Shown one piece after another: positions 54,018-62,859 of a DNA stretch of 64,000 bases. Within the stretch, counting starts at the first letter, position 1. Every line of letters starts with the position of its first letter. Both the position numbers and the translations under genes were made by a program. The notes beneath the pieces are model-generated. The model was given only the letters and a program-made list of their open reading frames with translations, searched no databases and was not told where the DNA came from. The DNA is from SG8-41 sp963802355 (GTDB lineage Bacteria; Pseudomonadota; Gammaproteobacteria; Burkholderiales; SG8-41): contig CAWDIV010000028.1 in the NCBI GenBank assembly GCA_963802355.1, positions 310,001 to 374,000 of the forward strand. The letters are read 5' to 3'.

Positions 54018-55511
54018 GTGGAATTTAGCATAAAAAGCGGCGCGCCGCAGACGGTCCGCAGCGGTTGTCTGGTGGCGGGTGTTTTCGAATCGCGCAAGCT
54101 TTCCGCCGCGGCCGCCAGTCTCGATCGCTCCTCCAAGGGCTACTTGAGCGGCGTCCTCAACCGCGGGGACATGCAGGGCAAGCCGGGCACGACGCTGCTG
54201 CTGCACAACGTTCCCGGCGTGCCGGCCGAGCGCGTGCTGCTCATCGGATTGGGAAGCGCGGAGAAGTTCCGTGACAAACAGTATCGCGACGCGGTAGCTG
54301 CCGCCATCCGGACGCTCAACGCCACCGGCGCCGAGGAAGCCGCGCTGCACCTCGCCGATCTCCCCGTCGGCAGGCGCGACGCGACTTGGAAAGTAGCACA
54401 CGCCGTGATGGTTGCGCGAGAGAACGCGTACCGCTTCAGCCGCATGAAGAGCAAAAGCGAAGATACGGAATCGCCGCTCAAACGGCTTACTTTTGTCGTC
54501 GCGGAGCGCGCCGCCGCCCTCCGCGCCACGGCCGGCCTCGATGTGGGACGCGCGATCGCGGAAGGCGTGAGCCTGGCGCGGGACCTGGGCAATCTCCCGC
54601 CGAACGTTTGCACGCCGACTTATCTCGCCGAGCAGGCGCGCGAGCTCGGCCGGCGCTACCGCATGAAGGTGCACGTGCTCGAGCGTTCGGACATGGAGAA
54701 ACTCGGCATGGGCGCTCTACTCGCGGTCGCTCAAGGGAGCGTCCAGCCTCCGAAGCTGATCACCCTGGAGTATCGGGGCGGGCCGAAAAGCGCGAAGCCG
54801 ATCGCCCTGGTCGGCAAGGGCATCACGTTCGATACCGGCGGCATCTCATTGAAACCGGCCTCCGAGATGGACGAGATGAAGTTCGATATGTGCGGCGCGG
54901 CGAGCGTGTTGGGCGCATTGAGGGCAGCCGGCGAGATGCGGTTGCCGCTCAATATCGTCGGCGTGATCCCGACCACCGAGAACATGCCGGGCGGGCGCGC
55001 CGTCAAGCCGGGCGATATCGTCACCAGTCTTTCCGGGCAGACCGTCGAGATCCTCAACACCGACGCCGAGGGCCGCCTGATCCTTTGCGACGCGCTCACC
55101 TATGTCGAACGCTACGCCCCGGCGGCGGTTATCGACATTGCGACACTGACCGGAGCGTGCGTGATCGCGCTCGGGCACGTGGTATCCGGTTTGTTCTCGA
55201 ACGACGACGCGCTCGCTCGCGAGTTGGCCGCTGCGGGGCAAACCGCCTACGACCGGGTATGGCGCATGCCGCTGTGGGAAGACTATCAGGAGCAGCTCCG
55301 CAGCAATTTCGCCGATTTCGCCAACATCGGAGGACGCCCCGCCGGGGCAGTGACCGCAGCATGCTTTCTGGAGCGTTTCACCAAGAAGTTCAAGTGGGCG
55401 CACCTCGACATCGCCGGTGTAGCCTGGCGCTCGGGCAAGGAAAAAGGCGCGACCGGAAGGCCGGTGCCGCTTCTAACCCAGTTCCTCATCGGCCGCGCGG
55501 GAAAACGGTGA
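54018..55511 (+). CDS. pepA: Leucyl aminopeptidase (M17)
   Basis: Two-metal cytosolic aminopeptidase. GTG start at 54018 after CGGAGA. Intact 497 residues. C-terminal catalytic domain: LVGKGITFDTGGISLKPASEMDEMKFDM (Lys and Asp ligands), GVIPTTENMPGGRAVKPGDI and the family signature NTDAEGRLIL with metal ligands Asp/Glu and catalytic Arg. Divergent from lptFG and upstream of holC, the standard proteobacterial order. Confidence 0.95.
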   Translation: MEFSIKSGAPQTVRSGCLVAGVFESRKLSAAAASLDRSSKGYLSGVLNRGDMQGKPGTTLLLHNVPGVPAERVLLIGLGSAEKFRDKQYRDAVAAAIRTLNATGAEEAALHLADLPVGRRDATWKVAHAVMVARENAYRFSRMKSKSEDTESPLKRLTFVVAERAAALRATAGLDVGRAIAEGVSLARDLGNLPPNVCTPTYLAEQARELGRRYRMKVHVLERSDMEKLGMGALLAVAQGSVQPPKLITLEYRGGPKSAKPIALVGKGITFDTGGISLKPASEMDEMKFDMCGAASVLGALRAAGEMRLPLNIVGVIPTTENMPGGRAVKPGDIVTSLSGQTVEILNTDAEGRLILCDALTYVERYAPAAVIDIATLTGACVIALGHVVSGLFSNDDALARELAAAGQTAYDRVWRMPLWEDYQEQLRSNFADFANIGGRPAGAVTAACFLERFTKKFKWAHLDIAGVAWRSGKEKGATGRPVPLLTQFLIGRAGKR

Positions 55512-55622
55512 CTCGTGACTGGTGACTGGTCCTTTTTCCCGGCCTCCGCCGGTTCCAGCGCATGCGCGGATAGCGACGGGATTGTTCGAGTCACGAGGCA
55601 CGCGTCACGAGTCACGCATCTA
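55508..55622. repeat. Inverted arms of GTGACTCGTGACTG units between pepA and holC
   Basis: The left arm is GTGACTCGTGACTGGTGACT (55509-55528), starting at the pepA stop codon; the right arm is GAGTCACGAGGCACGCGTCA and on (55589-55616). Same two-arm design as the other intergenic elements. Confidence 0.7.
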
Positions 55623-55627
55623 CAAAC

Positions 55628-56050
55628 ATGACGCAGATCGATTTCTACACGCATGTGCCCGACAAGCTGCGCATCGCCTGCATGCTGTCGGCAAAAGCCT
55701 GCACTCAGGGACTGAGGGTATTCGTGTACTGTCCGGACCCGGATACCGCGCACCGCTTCGACCGCATGCTCTGGACGACGCCGGCGATTGGCTTCACGCC
55801 CCACTGCACGCCGCAGCATCCGCTGGCACCGGTTACACCGGTCATCGTCGACTACGCCGGGGAGCCGCCTCACGACGAGGTGCTGCTCAACCTTCGCACC
55901 GAATGGCCGCCTTTTTTCAGCCGCTTTCAGCGGTTGATCGAGATCGTCAGCGTCGACGACGAGGATCGGACGAAGGCCCGCGACCGCTTCCGCTTCTACC
56001 GCGACCGCGGCTACGAGATCCGTACTCATGACTTGAGCCAGACTCAGTGA
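55628..56050 (+). CDS. holC: DNA polymerase III chi subunit
   Basis: Clamp-loader accessory protein linking the polymerase to SSB. Intact 140 residues: MTQIDFYTHVPDKLRIACMLSAKACTQGLRVFVYCPD, LDRMLWT-type helix (FDRMLWTTPAIGFTPH), VIVDYAGEPPHDEVLLNLRTEWPPFFSRFQRLIEIVS and ARDRFRFYRDRGYEI, the HolC pattern. Confidence 0.93.
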   Translation: MTQIDFYTHVPDKLRIACMLSAKACTQGLRVFVYCPDPDTAHRFDRMLWTTPAIGFTPHCTPQHPLAPVTPVIVDYAGEPPHDEVLLNLRTEWPPFFSRFQRLIEIVSVDDEDRTKARDRFRFYRDRGYEIRTHDLSQTQ

Positions 56051-56131
56051 GCAGTAAGCGGTGAGCAGTAAGCAGATAGAATCGCTACTGATAAGCCCTT
56101 ACCGCTCACTGCTTACTACTTACTGCTTACC
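56046..56131. repeat. Inverted arms of AGTAAGCGGTGAGC units after holC
   Basis: The left arm is CAGTGAGCAGTAAGCGGTGA and on (56046-56076), overlapping the holC stop; the right arm is TACCGCTCACTGCTTACTAC and on (56099-56131). It shares its unit with the elements at 24424 and 45309. Confidence 0.7.
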
Positions 56132-56139
56132 GTTTTCCG

Positions 56140-56721
56140 ATGGCAGAGCAACCCATCCGGCACGATGACGACGATGACCTGCTGCGGCGCGCCGAAGTGC
56201 TGCTCGGGCGCCATCGCGGCGTCCCGTCCGGGCCCGCACCGGCCGTGTCCGACATTCCGACGCTCACCGAAGCCATCGAGCCGGCCGCCGAGCCCTCCGA
56301 CGTTCCCACGCTGATCGACGCGATCCCGCTGTCCGAGGAGGAAGCCGCGCTGCTCATGCCGGTCGAGTTTGAGGCTCCCTCACAGCCCGCGGCCGGTGAA
56401 GTGATCTCGCGAGTCCAGGTGCAGAACCTCGAGCATAGCGTCTATCAGAAGTTGAAGCGTGACCTCGACCAGCATATCGCTGCGGTCGTGCAGGAGCGCT
56501 TCATCCCGGAGGTCGCCACCGCACTCGACGCCGCGCTGAAGGCGATGACCCAGGATATCAAGGACGACATCGGCGCGATGGTGCGCGCCTCCATAGAAGA
56601 GACGCTGCATACCCAGCTGAAGAATTTGCGCCTCGCACTGGAGGCCGATGCGGAAGCAGACGCGGCGGTCGCGCGCGGCTCGGATATAATGCCCGCTTTT
56701 TCCGCATCGCCCCTTCCCGAT
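56140..56721 (+). CDS. Acidic, repeat-containing hypothetical (DUF2486-like), in frame with valS
   Basis: ATG at 56140 opens MAEQPIRHDDDDDLLRRAEVLLGRHRG. It then has two copies of an I/V-PTL-x-(E/D)AI motif (DIPTLTEAI, DVPTLIDAI) and a predicted helical C-terminal half (SVYQKLKRDLDQHIAAVVQERFIPEVATALDAALKAM and beyond). The motif resembles DUF2486-type proteins found before valS in betaproteobacteria. No stop separates it from the valS ATG at 56722, so it is either an N-terminal extension of ValS or its stop has been lost by an indel. TATAAT at 56690 may be the native valS -10. Confidence 0.6.
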
Positions 56722-59683
56722 ATGGAGCTCGCCAAAAGTTTCGAGCCCGCAGCGATCGAAGCGCGCTGGTATCCCTTCTGGGAACAGAACGGCTACTTCA
56801 AGGCCAGCCTCGACGAGAGCAAGCCGCCCTATTGCATACAGCTGCCCCCGCCGAACGTCACCGGCACGCTGCACATGGGGCATGCCTTCCAGCAGACGCT
56901 CATGGACGCGCTCATCCGCTATCACCGCATGTGCGGCTACAACGCGAACTGGGTGGTGGGAACCGACCATGCCGGGATCGCGACCCAGATCGTCGTCGAG
57001 CGCCAGTTGCAGGCGGAAGGCAAGAATCGGCATGACCTGGGACGCGAAGCATTCGTCAGGCGCGTCTGGGAATGGAAACAGCATTCGGGCTCGACCATCA
57101 CCCGCCAGATGCGGCGCCTCGGCGCTTCGGCGAACTGGAGCTACGCGGACACCGAAGGGCAGATGAGCGGCTACTTCACGATGGACGCGAGAATGTCGCG
57201 CGCCGTCGATCGAAGTGTTCGTGCGGCTGTACGAACAGGGATTGATCTACCGCGGCAAGCGCCTCGTCAACTGGGACCCCGTGCTCGGCACGGCGGTGTC
57301 CGACCTGGAAGTCGACAGCGAGGAGGAGGACGGCAGGCTCTGGGAGATCCGCTACCCGCTGGAGGACGGCACCGGCAGCGTCGTGGTCGCCACCACCCGG
57401 CCCGAAACCATGCTGGGCGACGTCGCCGTCGCGGTGAATCCTCAGGACGAACGCTATCGGTCGCTGATCGGCAAGCGCGTCTGGTTGCCGTTGACGGGCC
57501 GCACGATTCCCGTCATCGCCGACGAGTACGTCGATCCGGAATTCGGCACCGGTTGCGTGAAGGTGACGCCGGGGCACGACTTCAACGACTATCAGGTCTG
57601 GATGCGCCACAAGGACGGGGCATTGAAGGACGCGCCGCTGGGCGGGCTCATCAGCATCTTCAAGCCCGACGCCCGCTTGAAAGATAGCGCGTTCGATGAC
57701 TTCACCCGGGGCCACAAAGGACCAACAGATGGCGGCCAGCTAGCCGACGGAGACGGCGTCGCCGGGGGCCCGACTTTCGAGCTGATTCCGGAACGGTACC
57801 GCGGGCTCGACCGGTTCGCTGCGCGCGCGGCGATCGTCAAGGACCTGGCCGAAACCGGGCACCTGGTTTCCGAGAAGCCCTACAAGCTGCGCGTGCCGCG
57901 CTCGGGCCGCACCGAGGAGATCGTCGAGCCCATGCTGACGGACCAGTGGTTCGTGCAGATGGACGGCCTCGCCAATCGCGGGCTGGAAGCCGTCGCAGCG
58001 GGAGACGTCAGGTTCTTTCCCGAGCACTGGACGACCACTTACAACCACTGGCTGGAGAACATCCAGGATTGGTGCATCTCCCGCCAGCTCTGGTGGGGCC
58101 ACCAGATTCCGGCATGGTACGCCGACGACGGCAGGGTCTACGTCGCGAGGGACGAATCGCAGGCGCAAGCCAGGGCGGCGGCGGACGGCTACTCCGGCCA
58201 TCTGCAACGCGACGAAGACGTCCTCGATACGTGGTTCTCTTCGGCGCTGGTGCCGTTCACTTCGCTCGGCTGGCCCGAGAAGACGCGTGACCTCGATCTC
58301 TTCCTGCCGTCATCGGTGCTCGTGACGGGGTTCGACATCATCTTCTTCTGGGTCGCCAGGATGATCATGATGACGACACATTTCACCGGCAAAGTGCCGT
58401 TCCGGCACGTCTACATCAACGCCATCGTGCGCGACGCCGAAGGCGAGAAGATGTCCAAATCGAAGGGCAACACGCTCGATCCCCTCGACTTGATCGATGG
58501 CATCACGCTGGAAGAGCTGCTCGCCAAGTCCACCGCGGGTCTCATGCGCGCCGAGCACAAGGAGAAGGCGGAGAAGTACGTCCGGCAGCACTTCGCGGCG
58601 GGCATACCCGCGTTCGGCGCCGACGCGGTGCGCTTCACGTTCGCTTCGCTCGCCACCTTCGCCCGCACGCTCAACTTCGATTTGAGCCGGTGCGAGGGCT
58701 ACCGCAACTTCTGCAACAAGCTCTGGAACGCGTCGCGCTTCGTGCTCATGAACTGCGAGGGCAAGGACACCGGGCTCGATGAGTCGCTTCCGGTCGAGCT
58801 ATCGTTCGCCGACCGCTGGATCGTGAGCCGGCTGCAGCGCGCCGAACAGGCGGTGCGCGACGGCTTCGGGGACTACCGTTTCGACTTCGCGGCGCGCGAG
58901 ATCTACGAGCTCACCTGGGACGAATACTGCGACTGGTACGTCGAAATCGCCAAGGTGCAGCTTGCGAACGGGACCGAGGCCCAGCAGCGCGGCACGCGCC
59001 GCACGCTGACTCGCGTGCTGGAAACGATCCTGCGGCTCGCGCATCCGGTGATTCCGTTCATCACGGAAGAGCTCTGGCAAAAAGTCGCGCCGCTCGCCGG
59101 CAAGCGCGGCGCCTCGATCATGCTCCAGCCCTACCCGCAGCCGCAGCGGAGAAAATCGACGAGGTGGCGGAAAGCCAGATGGCGTCGCTCAAGGACCTGG
59201 TCAATGCCTGCCGCACGCTGCGCTCCGACATGGGCATCGCCCCGGGGCAAGCGCCTGCCTCTTCTGGTGCAGGGCGACCGCGAGCAGGTCGGCGCCGTTC
59301 GCGCCCTATCTCGATGGCGCTCGCGCGGCCTGACCGAGGTCGTGGTGACGGAGCGGGAGCTGCCCAAGGCCGATGCGCCGGTGTCGATTGTCGGCACGTC
59401 CCGGCTGATGCTCAAGGTCGAGATCGATCCCGCCGCGGAGCGCGAGCGCCTCGGCAAGGAGGAAGGCGCGGCATCGAAGCGGAGATCGCGAAATGCGCAG
59501 GCGAAGCTCGCCAACCCGGGCTTCGTCCAGCGCGCGCCGCCACTCATCGTCGCGCAGGAGAAGGAACGGCTCGCCCGCTCCAAGGCGACGCTCGAGCAGA
59601 TCGGCGAACAGATCGCAAGCTCGGGTGATGACCGGCAACGCTCAACGGGCGGCGGCGGCGACAGCACTCACCCCATTCCCTGA
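56722..59683 (+). CDS. valS: Valyl-tRNA synthetase, frameshifted
   Basis: Class I synthetase for tRNA-Val. ATG at 56722: MELAKSFEPAAIEARWYPFWEQNGYF. HIGH motif in PPPNVTGTLHMGHAFQ. Editing domain TTRPETMLGDVAVAVNP. KMSKS in EGEKMSKSKGNTLDPLDLIDG. Anticodon-domain helices and a C-terminal coiled coil (KLANPGFVQRAPP, QEKERLARSKATLEQI). A +1 at about 57211 splits residues about 163/164; four or more indels lie at 59150-59480. The long centre (57215-59140) is clean. The native end is probably near 59630; the open frame reads on into a repeat. Confidence 0.93.
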
Positions 59684-59712
59684 CCCTTCCCCCTGAGAGG
59701 GAAGGAGGTTCG
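59678..59712. repeat. Pyrimidine/purine inverted repeat after valS
   Basis: CCCTGACCCTTCCCCCTGAG then AGGGAAGGAGG: an imperfect hairpin of the same general type as 36678-36728. Confidence 0.5.
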
Positions 59713-59750
59713 AGGTGCAAGCCGCGGATCGCGCCTTGCACGGGGTAACC

Positions 59751-61002
59751 ATGATTCACTCCCTCGCGCGTTCAACCACCGCAATTACCGGTTGTTCTTC
59801 TACGGCCAGTCGCTGGGCATCGTCGGCTACTGGGTGCAGCAGATCGCGATGGCGTGGCTGGTCTACCGCCTGACGGGCTCGGCGTGGCTGCTCGGCGTGA
59901 CCGCCTTCGCCGGCCAGATCGCGGTGCTCGTGCTCGCGCCCTTCGGCGGACTGTGGGCCGACCGGGTGGACCGCAAGAAGCTCCTCGTCGTGATGCAGGC
60001 GGCCGCGGCTGTCCCCGCGTTCACCCTCGCCACGCTCGCCTGGCTCGGATGCATCGAGGTTTGGCACGTCATCGTGACGGCATCGCTGCTCGGGCGTGAT
60101 CATCGCCATCGACTCGCCGATCCGCCAGTCGTTTCTGCCGGAGATGGTGCCCGAGCGGCAGGACCTGCCGAGCGCGATCGCCTTCAATTCGGGCATGTAC
60201 AACGCGGCCCGGATGATCGGCCCGACCATCGCCGGCGTGCTGTTGGCCGTTTCCAGCGAGGCGTTCTGCTTTCTGGTGAACGGCATGACCAAGCTCGCCG
60301 CCGTCGTGCCGCTCGTCATGATGACGATCGACGCCCGCGGACGGGCTACCGCACGCGCCCACGATCTGGAAAGGATTCAAGGATGGCGCGGCCTACGCCT
60401 GGAACATGGTGCCGGTGCGCCTGCTGCTGCCGGTGGTCGCGCTGGTGAGCTTCATGGCGACGCCGTACCAGGCGCTGATGCCGATCTTCGCGGCGGAGGT
60501 GTTCGCAGGCGGCGCTGACACGCTGGGCTACCTGATCGGTGCAGCCGGGCGTGGGCGGCGTCGCCGGTATCATCTCGCTCGCCGCGCGCAAGGATCTGCG
60601 CGGGCTGCTCGCCTGGGTCGTCGGCGGCGTGCTTCAGCGCGGGCGCGGCGCTCGCCGTATTTGCCTATTCGACGTGACTTCGCGCTCTCGGTGGCCATGC
60701 TGGTGATCGCCGGCGCAGGCATCGTCGTGACCGTGAACGGCATCTCCACGATCACCATGACCATCGTCGACGACGGCATGCGTGGGCGCGTCATGGGCTT
60801 CTACAGCATGGCGTTCCTCGGTATGTATCCCGTGGGCAGCCTCGCCTCGGGCGCTCTGGCATCCTGGATCGGCGCGACGCACACGCTGGCGCTCGGCGGG
60901 GCCTCGTGCATGCTGTGCGCGCTGTGGCTATGGCCCCAGTTGCCCAGGCTGCGGCAGCATATCCGGCCGTTAGCCGATAGCCATTCATTGGCTATCACGT
61001 AG
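59751..61002 (+). CDS. MFS transporter (EntS/MFS_3-type exporter), frameshifted
   Basis: ATG at 59751 (MIHSL...). Twelve-helix major-facilitator protein: FFYGQSLGIVGYWVQQIAMAWLVYRLTGSAWLLGVTAFAGQIAVLVLAPFGGLWADRVDRKKLLVVMQ (motif A-like GLWADRVDRKK), then IIAIDSPIRQSFLPEMVPERQDLPSAIAFNSGMYNAARMIGPTIAGVLL. Later LLPVVALVSFMATPYQALMPIFAAEVFAGGADTLGYLIGAAG and MTIVDDGMRGRVMGFYSMAFLGMYPVGSLASGALASWIGAT. Frame changes near 59770, 60091, 60345, 60380, 60550 and 60630. Restored about 415 residues. Substrate unknown. Confidence 0.82.
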
Positions 61003-61109
61003 TATCTACCCCTGCTGATTTCTAACAATATTTTCTAACCCCGTTTCCATCCAATAGCGCCTATTTCATCTAGTTTCGCGTGGCACGGTGGCACGAAAGT
61101 GGCACGAAG

Positions 61110-61146
61110 AGAGCCCGAAGCTGTCAGCTTGGGGCTCTTTCTTTTT
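61110..61146 (+). terminator. Intrinsic terminator after the MFS gene
   Basis: AGAGCCC-GAAGCTGTCAGCTTG-GGGCTCT: an outer 7-bp stem with an inner AAGCT/AGCTT stem, followed by a T-rich tract. Preceded by three spaced GTGGCAC copies (61080-61104). Confidence 0.75.
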
Positions 61147-61274
61147 AGCAACGATGCGTGCGCGAATTCTCAACGATACGGGCTCACTGGCGGCTGCGCT
61201 GGCCGTTGCATGGGCCCGAATGCCGGGATGATTCGGAAGTGGTTAGCGGGACAGCGCGGGAAGGGCTAGCCCGA

Positions 61275-61694
61275 TTAGTTCTCGTCCTGCGTTTCCGGTT
61301 TAGTAAGTGCAGAGGCTTTCCGGCGCGCGGCGCGTCTCACAGATCGGAAATCCGGGGGTATGGAAATTGGCTTGTCGCCGGGGTGGAAGTGCGTCGTCAC
61401 GGCTTTGTTCGCCACTACCCAGTGCTGTTCTTTCGGACTGAAACCATGCTTGATTGCATCAACGACCGCCACGCCGAAGCCGGGGAATTGCGCCGAGGAG
61501 TGATGCTCGATCGAGCCATCAACCCTCAGTTGTCGCCATATCCACTGATTTTCATCGTGGAGGATGGAATGCCCAAGCAACTGGTGCTCGCTTATCGTCT
61601 GGTGCGCGAGCCATGAACGCTCCCTCATGGCAGTAATCGTTGGACGAAATATATTAGCTAAAAAAAAGGCGTATTTGTAAAGGTTCATTGTCAC
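61275..61694 (-). CDS. Hypothetical protein
   Basis: Intact 139-residue open frame with protein-like composition: RERSWLAHQTISEHQLLGHSILHDENQWIWRQLRVDG, VVDAIKHGFSPKEQHWVVANKAVTTHFHPGDKPISIPPDF and a basic tail. Translation may begin at an internal ATG (MRERSW, about 61628). The opposite-strand frame 61158-61616 overlaps but looks less protein-like. No family recognised. GC is lower than in the core genes. The sequence 61003-61274 otherwise contains only the terminator. Confidence 0.4.
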   Translation of the reverse strand: MTMNLYKYAFFLANIFRPTITAMRERSWLAHQTISEHQLLGHSILHDENQWIWRQLRVDGSIEHHSSAQFPGFGVAVVDAIKHGFSPKEQHWVVANKAVTTHFHPGDKPISIPPDFRSVRRAARRKASALTKPETQDEN

Positions 61695-61791
61695 TATTGA
61701 GCACTATTGTCGCTATTGGGCGACGGTGACACGGGGCACGCGGAAATAGGCCGCGCGGCCGGAAGTTCAAGCACTTACAATCCCAACAGCG

Positions 61792-61971
61792 ATGGCCGAA
61801 TACTTCCAGTGCGTAGGATGTAGCGCGATTACCTTGATCGAGACTCCCTCGAAGGCGATAAATGTGACAACCCCGAAGTGCTCGAAGTGCGGCGTTGGCA
61901 CGGGGATCCTCAGACCGAATGTCAGGACGAGCGCAAACATCATCCCCTCATTAGAGCGTCGAAAAGGTTAA
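61792..61971 (+). CDS. Small zinc-ribbon protein (59 residues)
   Basis: ATG at 61792, TAA at 61969-61971. MAEYFQCVGCSAITLIE, then TTPKCSKCGVGTGILRP: two CxxC pairs 24 residues apart, the layout of a single zinc ribbon, with a basic tail ending RRKG. No shift is needed. A clear ribosome-binding site is not seen. Possible role in nucleic-acid binding or as a minor regulator. Not assigned to a family. Confidence 0.45.
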   Translation: MAEYFQCVGCSAITLIETPSKAINVTTPKCSKCGVGTGILRPNVRTSANIIPSLERRKG

Positions 61972-62115
61972 CCTCTTTGCTAGCGCCTGGCCGGTCACTT
62001 CAGTTTGTGTTCTAGCCGTTTCGCTTCCATCGCCGTGAAGACGTCCCCGGCAGGCTTTCTCAGCCGCGTAGAATTACGTCTGGTCCATAGTCGTCGAGCG
62101 TATTGCGTCCGCTGA

Positions 62116-62196
62116 GACGCCGAACCGGGCACGCTGATGCTATTTGGCGCCGCGCTCGCCGGACTAGGATTGATGCGGCGGCGCAGGTCGCGGTAG
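62116..62196 (+). pseudogene. PEP-CTERM sorting-signal tail of a decayed gene
   Basis: The frame after a TGA reads DAEPGTLMLFGAALAGLGLM followed by five basic residues and TAG at 62194. This matches a PEP-CTERM anchor: a PEP-like motif, a single hydrophobic helix and an Arg-rich end. The upstream part has stops in all frames and no signal peptide, so only the 3' end survives. It implies that an exosortase system exists or existed in this genome. Confidence 0.6.
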
Positions 62197-62220
62197 ATTA
62201 CTGGCCGAAGTTGACGGATT

Positions 62221-62246
62221 GGCCCGCAGCGCACGGGCCTTTTTGT
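62221..62246 (+). terminator. Intrinsic terminator of the PEP-CTERM remnant
   Basis: GGCCCG-CAGCGCA-CGGGCC hairpin followed by T5. Confidence 0.75.
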
Positions 62247-62454
62247 TTCAAGCCTACTTACTTCGGCTGGAACAGCGAGCCTTGCCGCGAGAACGGCGCG
62301 GGCGCGCTCGTGGCGAGCATCAAGTCTTGATGCGTGATGTTGCTGGAAGGCATAGACAGTGACTACCTTTTCCATCATTTTGATTTAAGTTTGCCAGGAA
62401 AACCAAATCGAGCGTTGAACGTGAGCCGCTTATAGAAGCTCTAAGGACTACGGG

Positions 62455-62808
62455 TCAACAAGCTCCGCCGCTACGATGCTGTAGCCTGGGCCGCCGAGAT
62501 TGGCGAATAGCTGCAGCTTCTACGCTCGGCGTTTCCAATATTTCATATGCCAACCAAGATAGGGTGACCAAACAAACCAGCCGCGCTATGAGTGAAAGGA
62601 AATATAGGCGGTTCCAGCGCCACGGCCAGACTCGTATGTGTCCGGCTGCCGAAGGCGTGCGCGTGCTTACGGTCACGGACGCGCCGCTGTGAGAAATGCG
62701 CGGATCGAAAATGACTTCCCCGAGCCTTGGCCCTTCCACACAGCGCAGCGTCCGCCGCTGTAGCGAGTCGTGCTCGGAAACCCATAGCTCGCCGTTCGTG
62801 GATCGCAC
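62455..62808 (-). CDS. Possible hypothetical membrane protein
   Basis: Open frame of 117 residues with one hydrophobic stretch (YFLSLIARLVCLVTLSWLAYEIL) after a Ser/Thr-rich N-terminal half. It is on the same strand as, and just downstream of, the TPR/glycosyltransferase gene. No family recognised; composition is only weakly protein-like. Nothing else is supported in 62247-62454. Confidence 0.28.
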   Translation of the reverse strand: MRSTNGELWVSEHDSLQRRTLRCVEGPRLGEVIFDPRISHSGASVTVSTRTPSAAGHIRVWPWRWNRLYFLSLIARLVCLVTLSWLAYEILETPSVEAAAIRQSRRPRLQHRSGGAC

Positions 62809-62859
62809 GTCAAAATGGATTGGCCGAGCGCGGAGCGCGGATTTACGTGTGGCTGGGAC

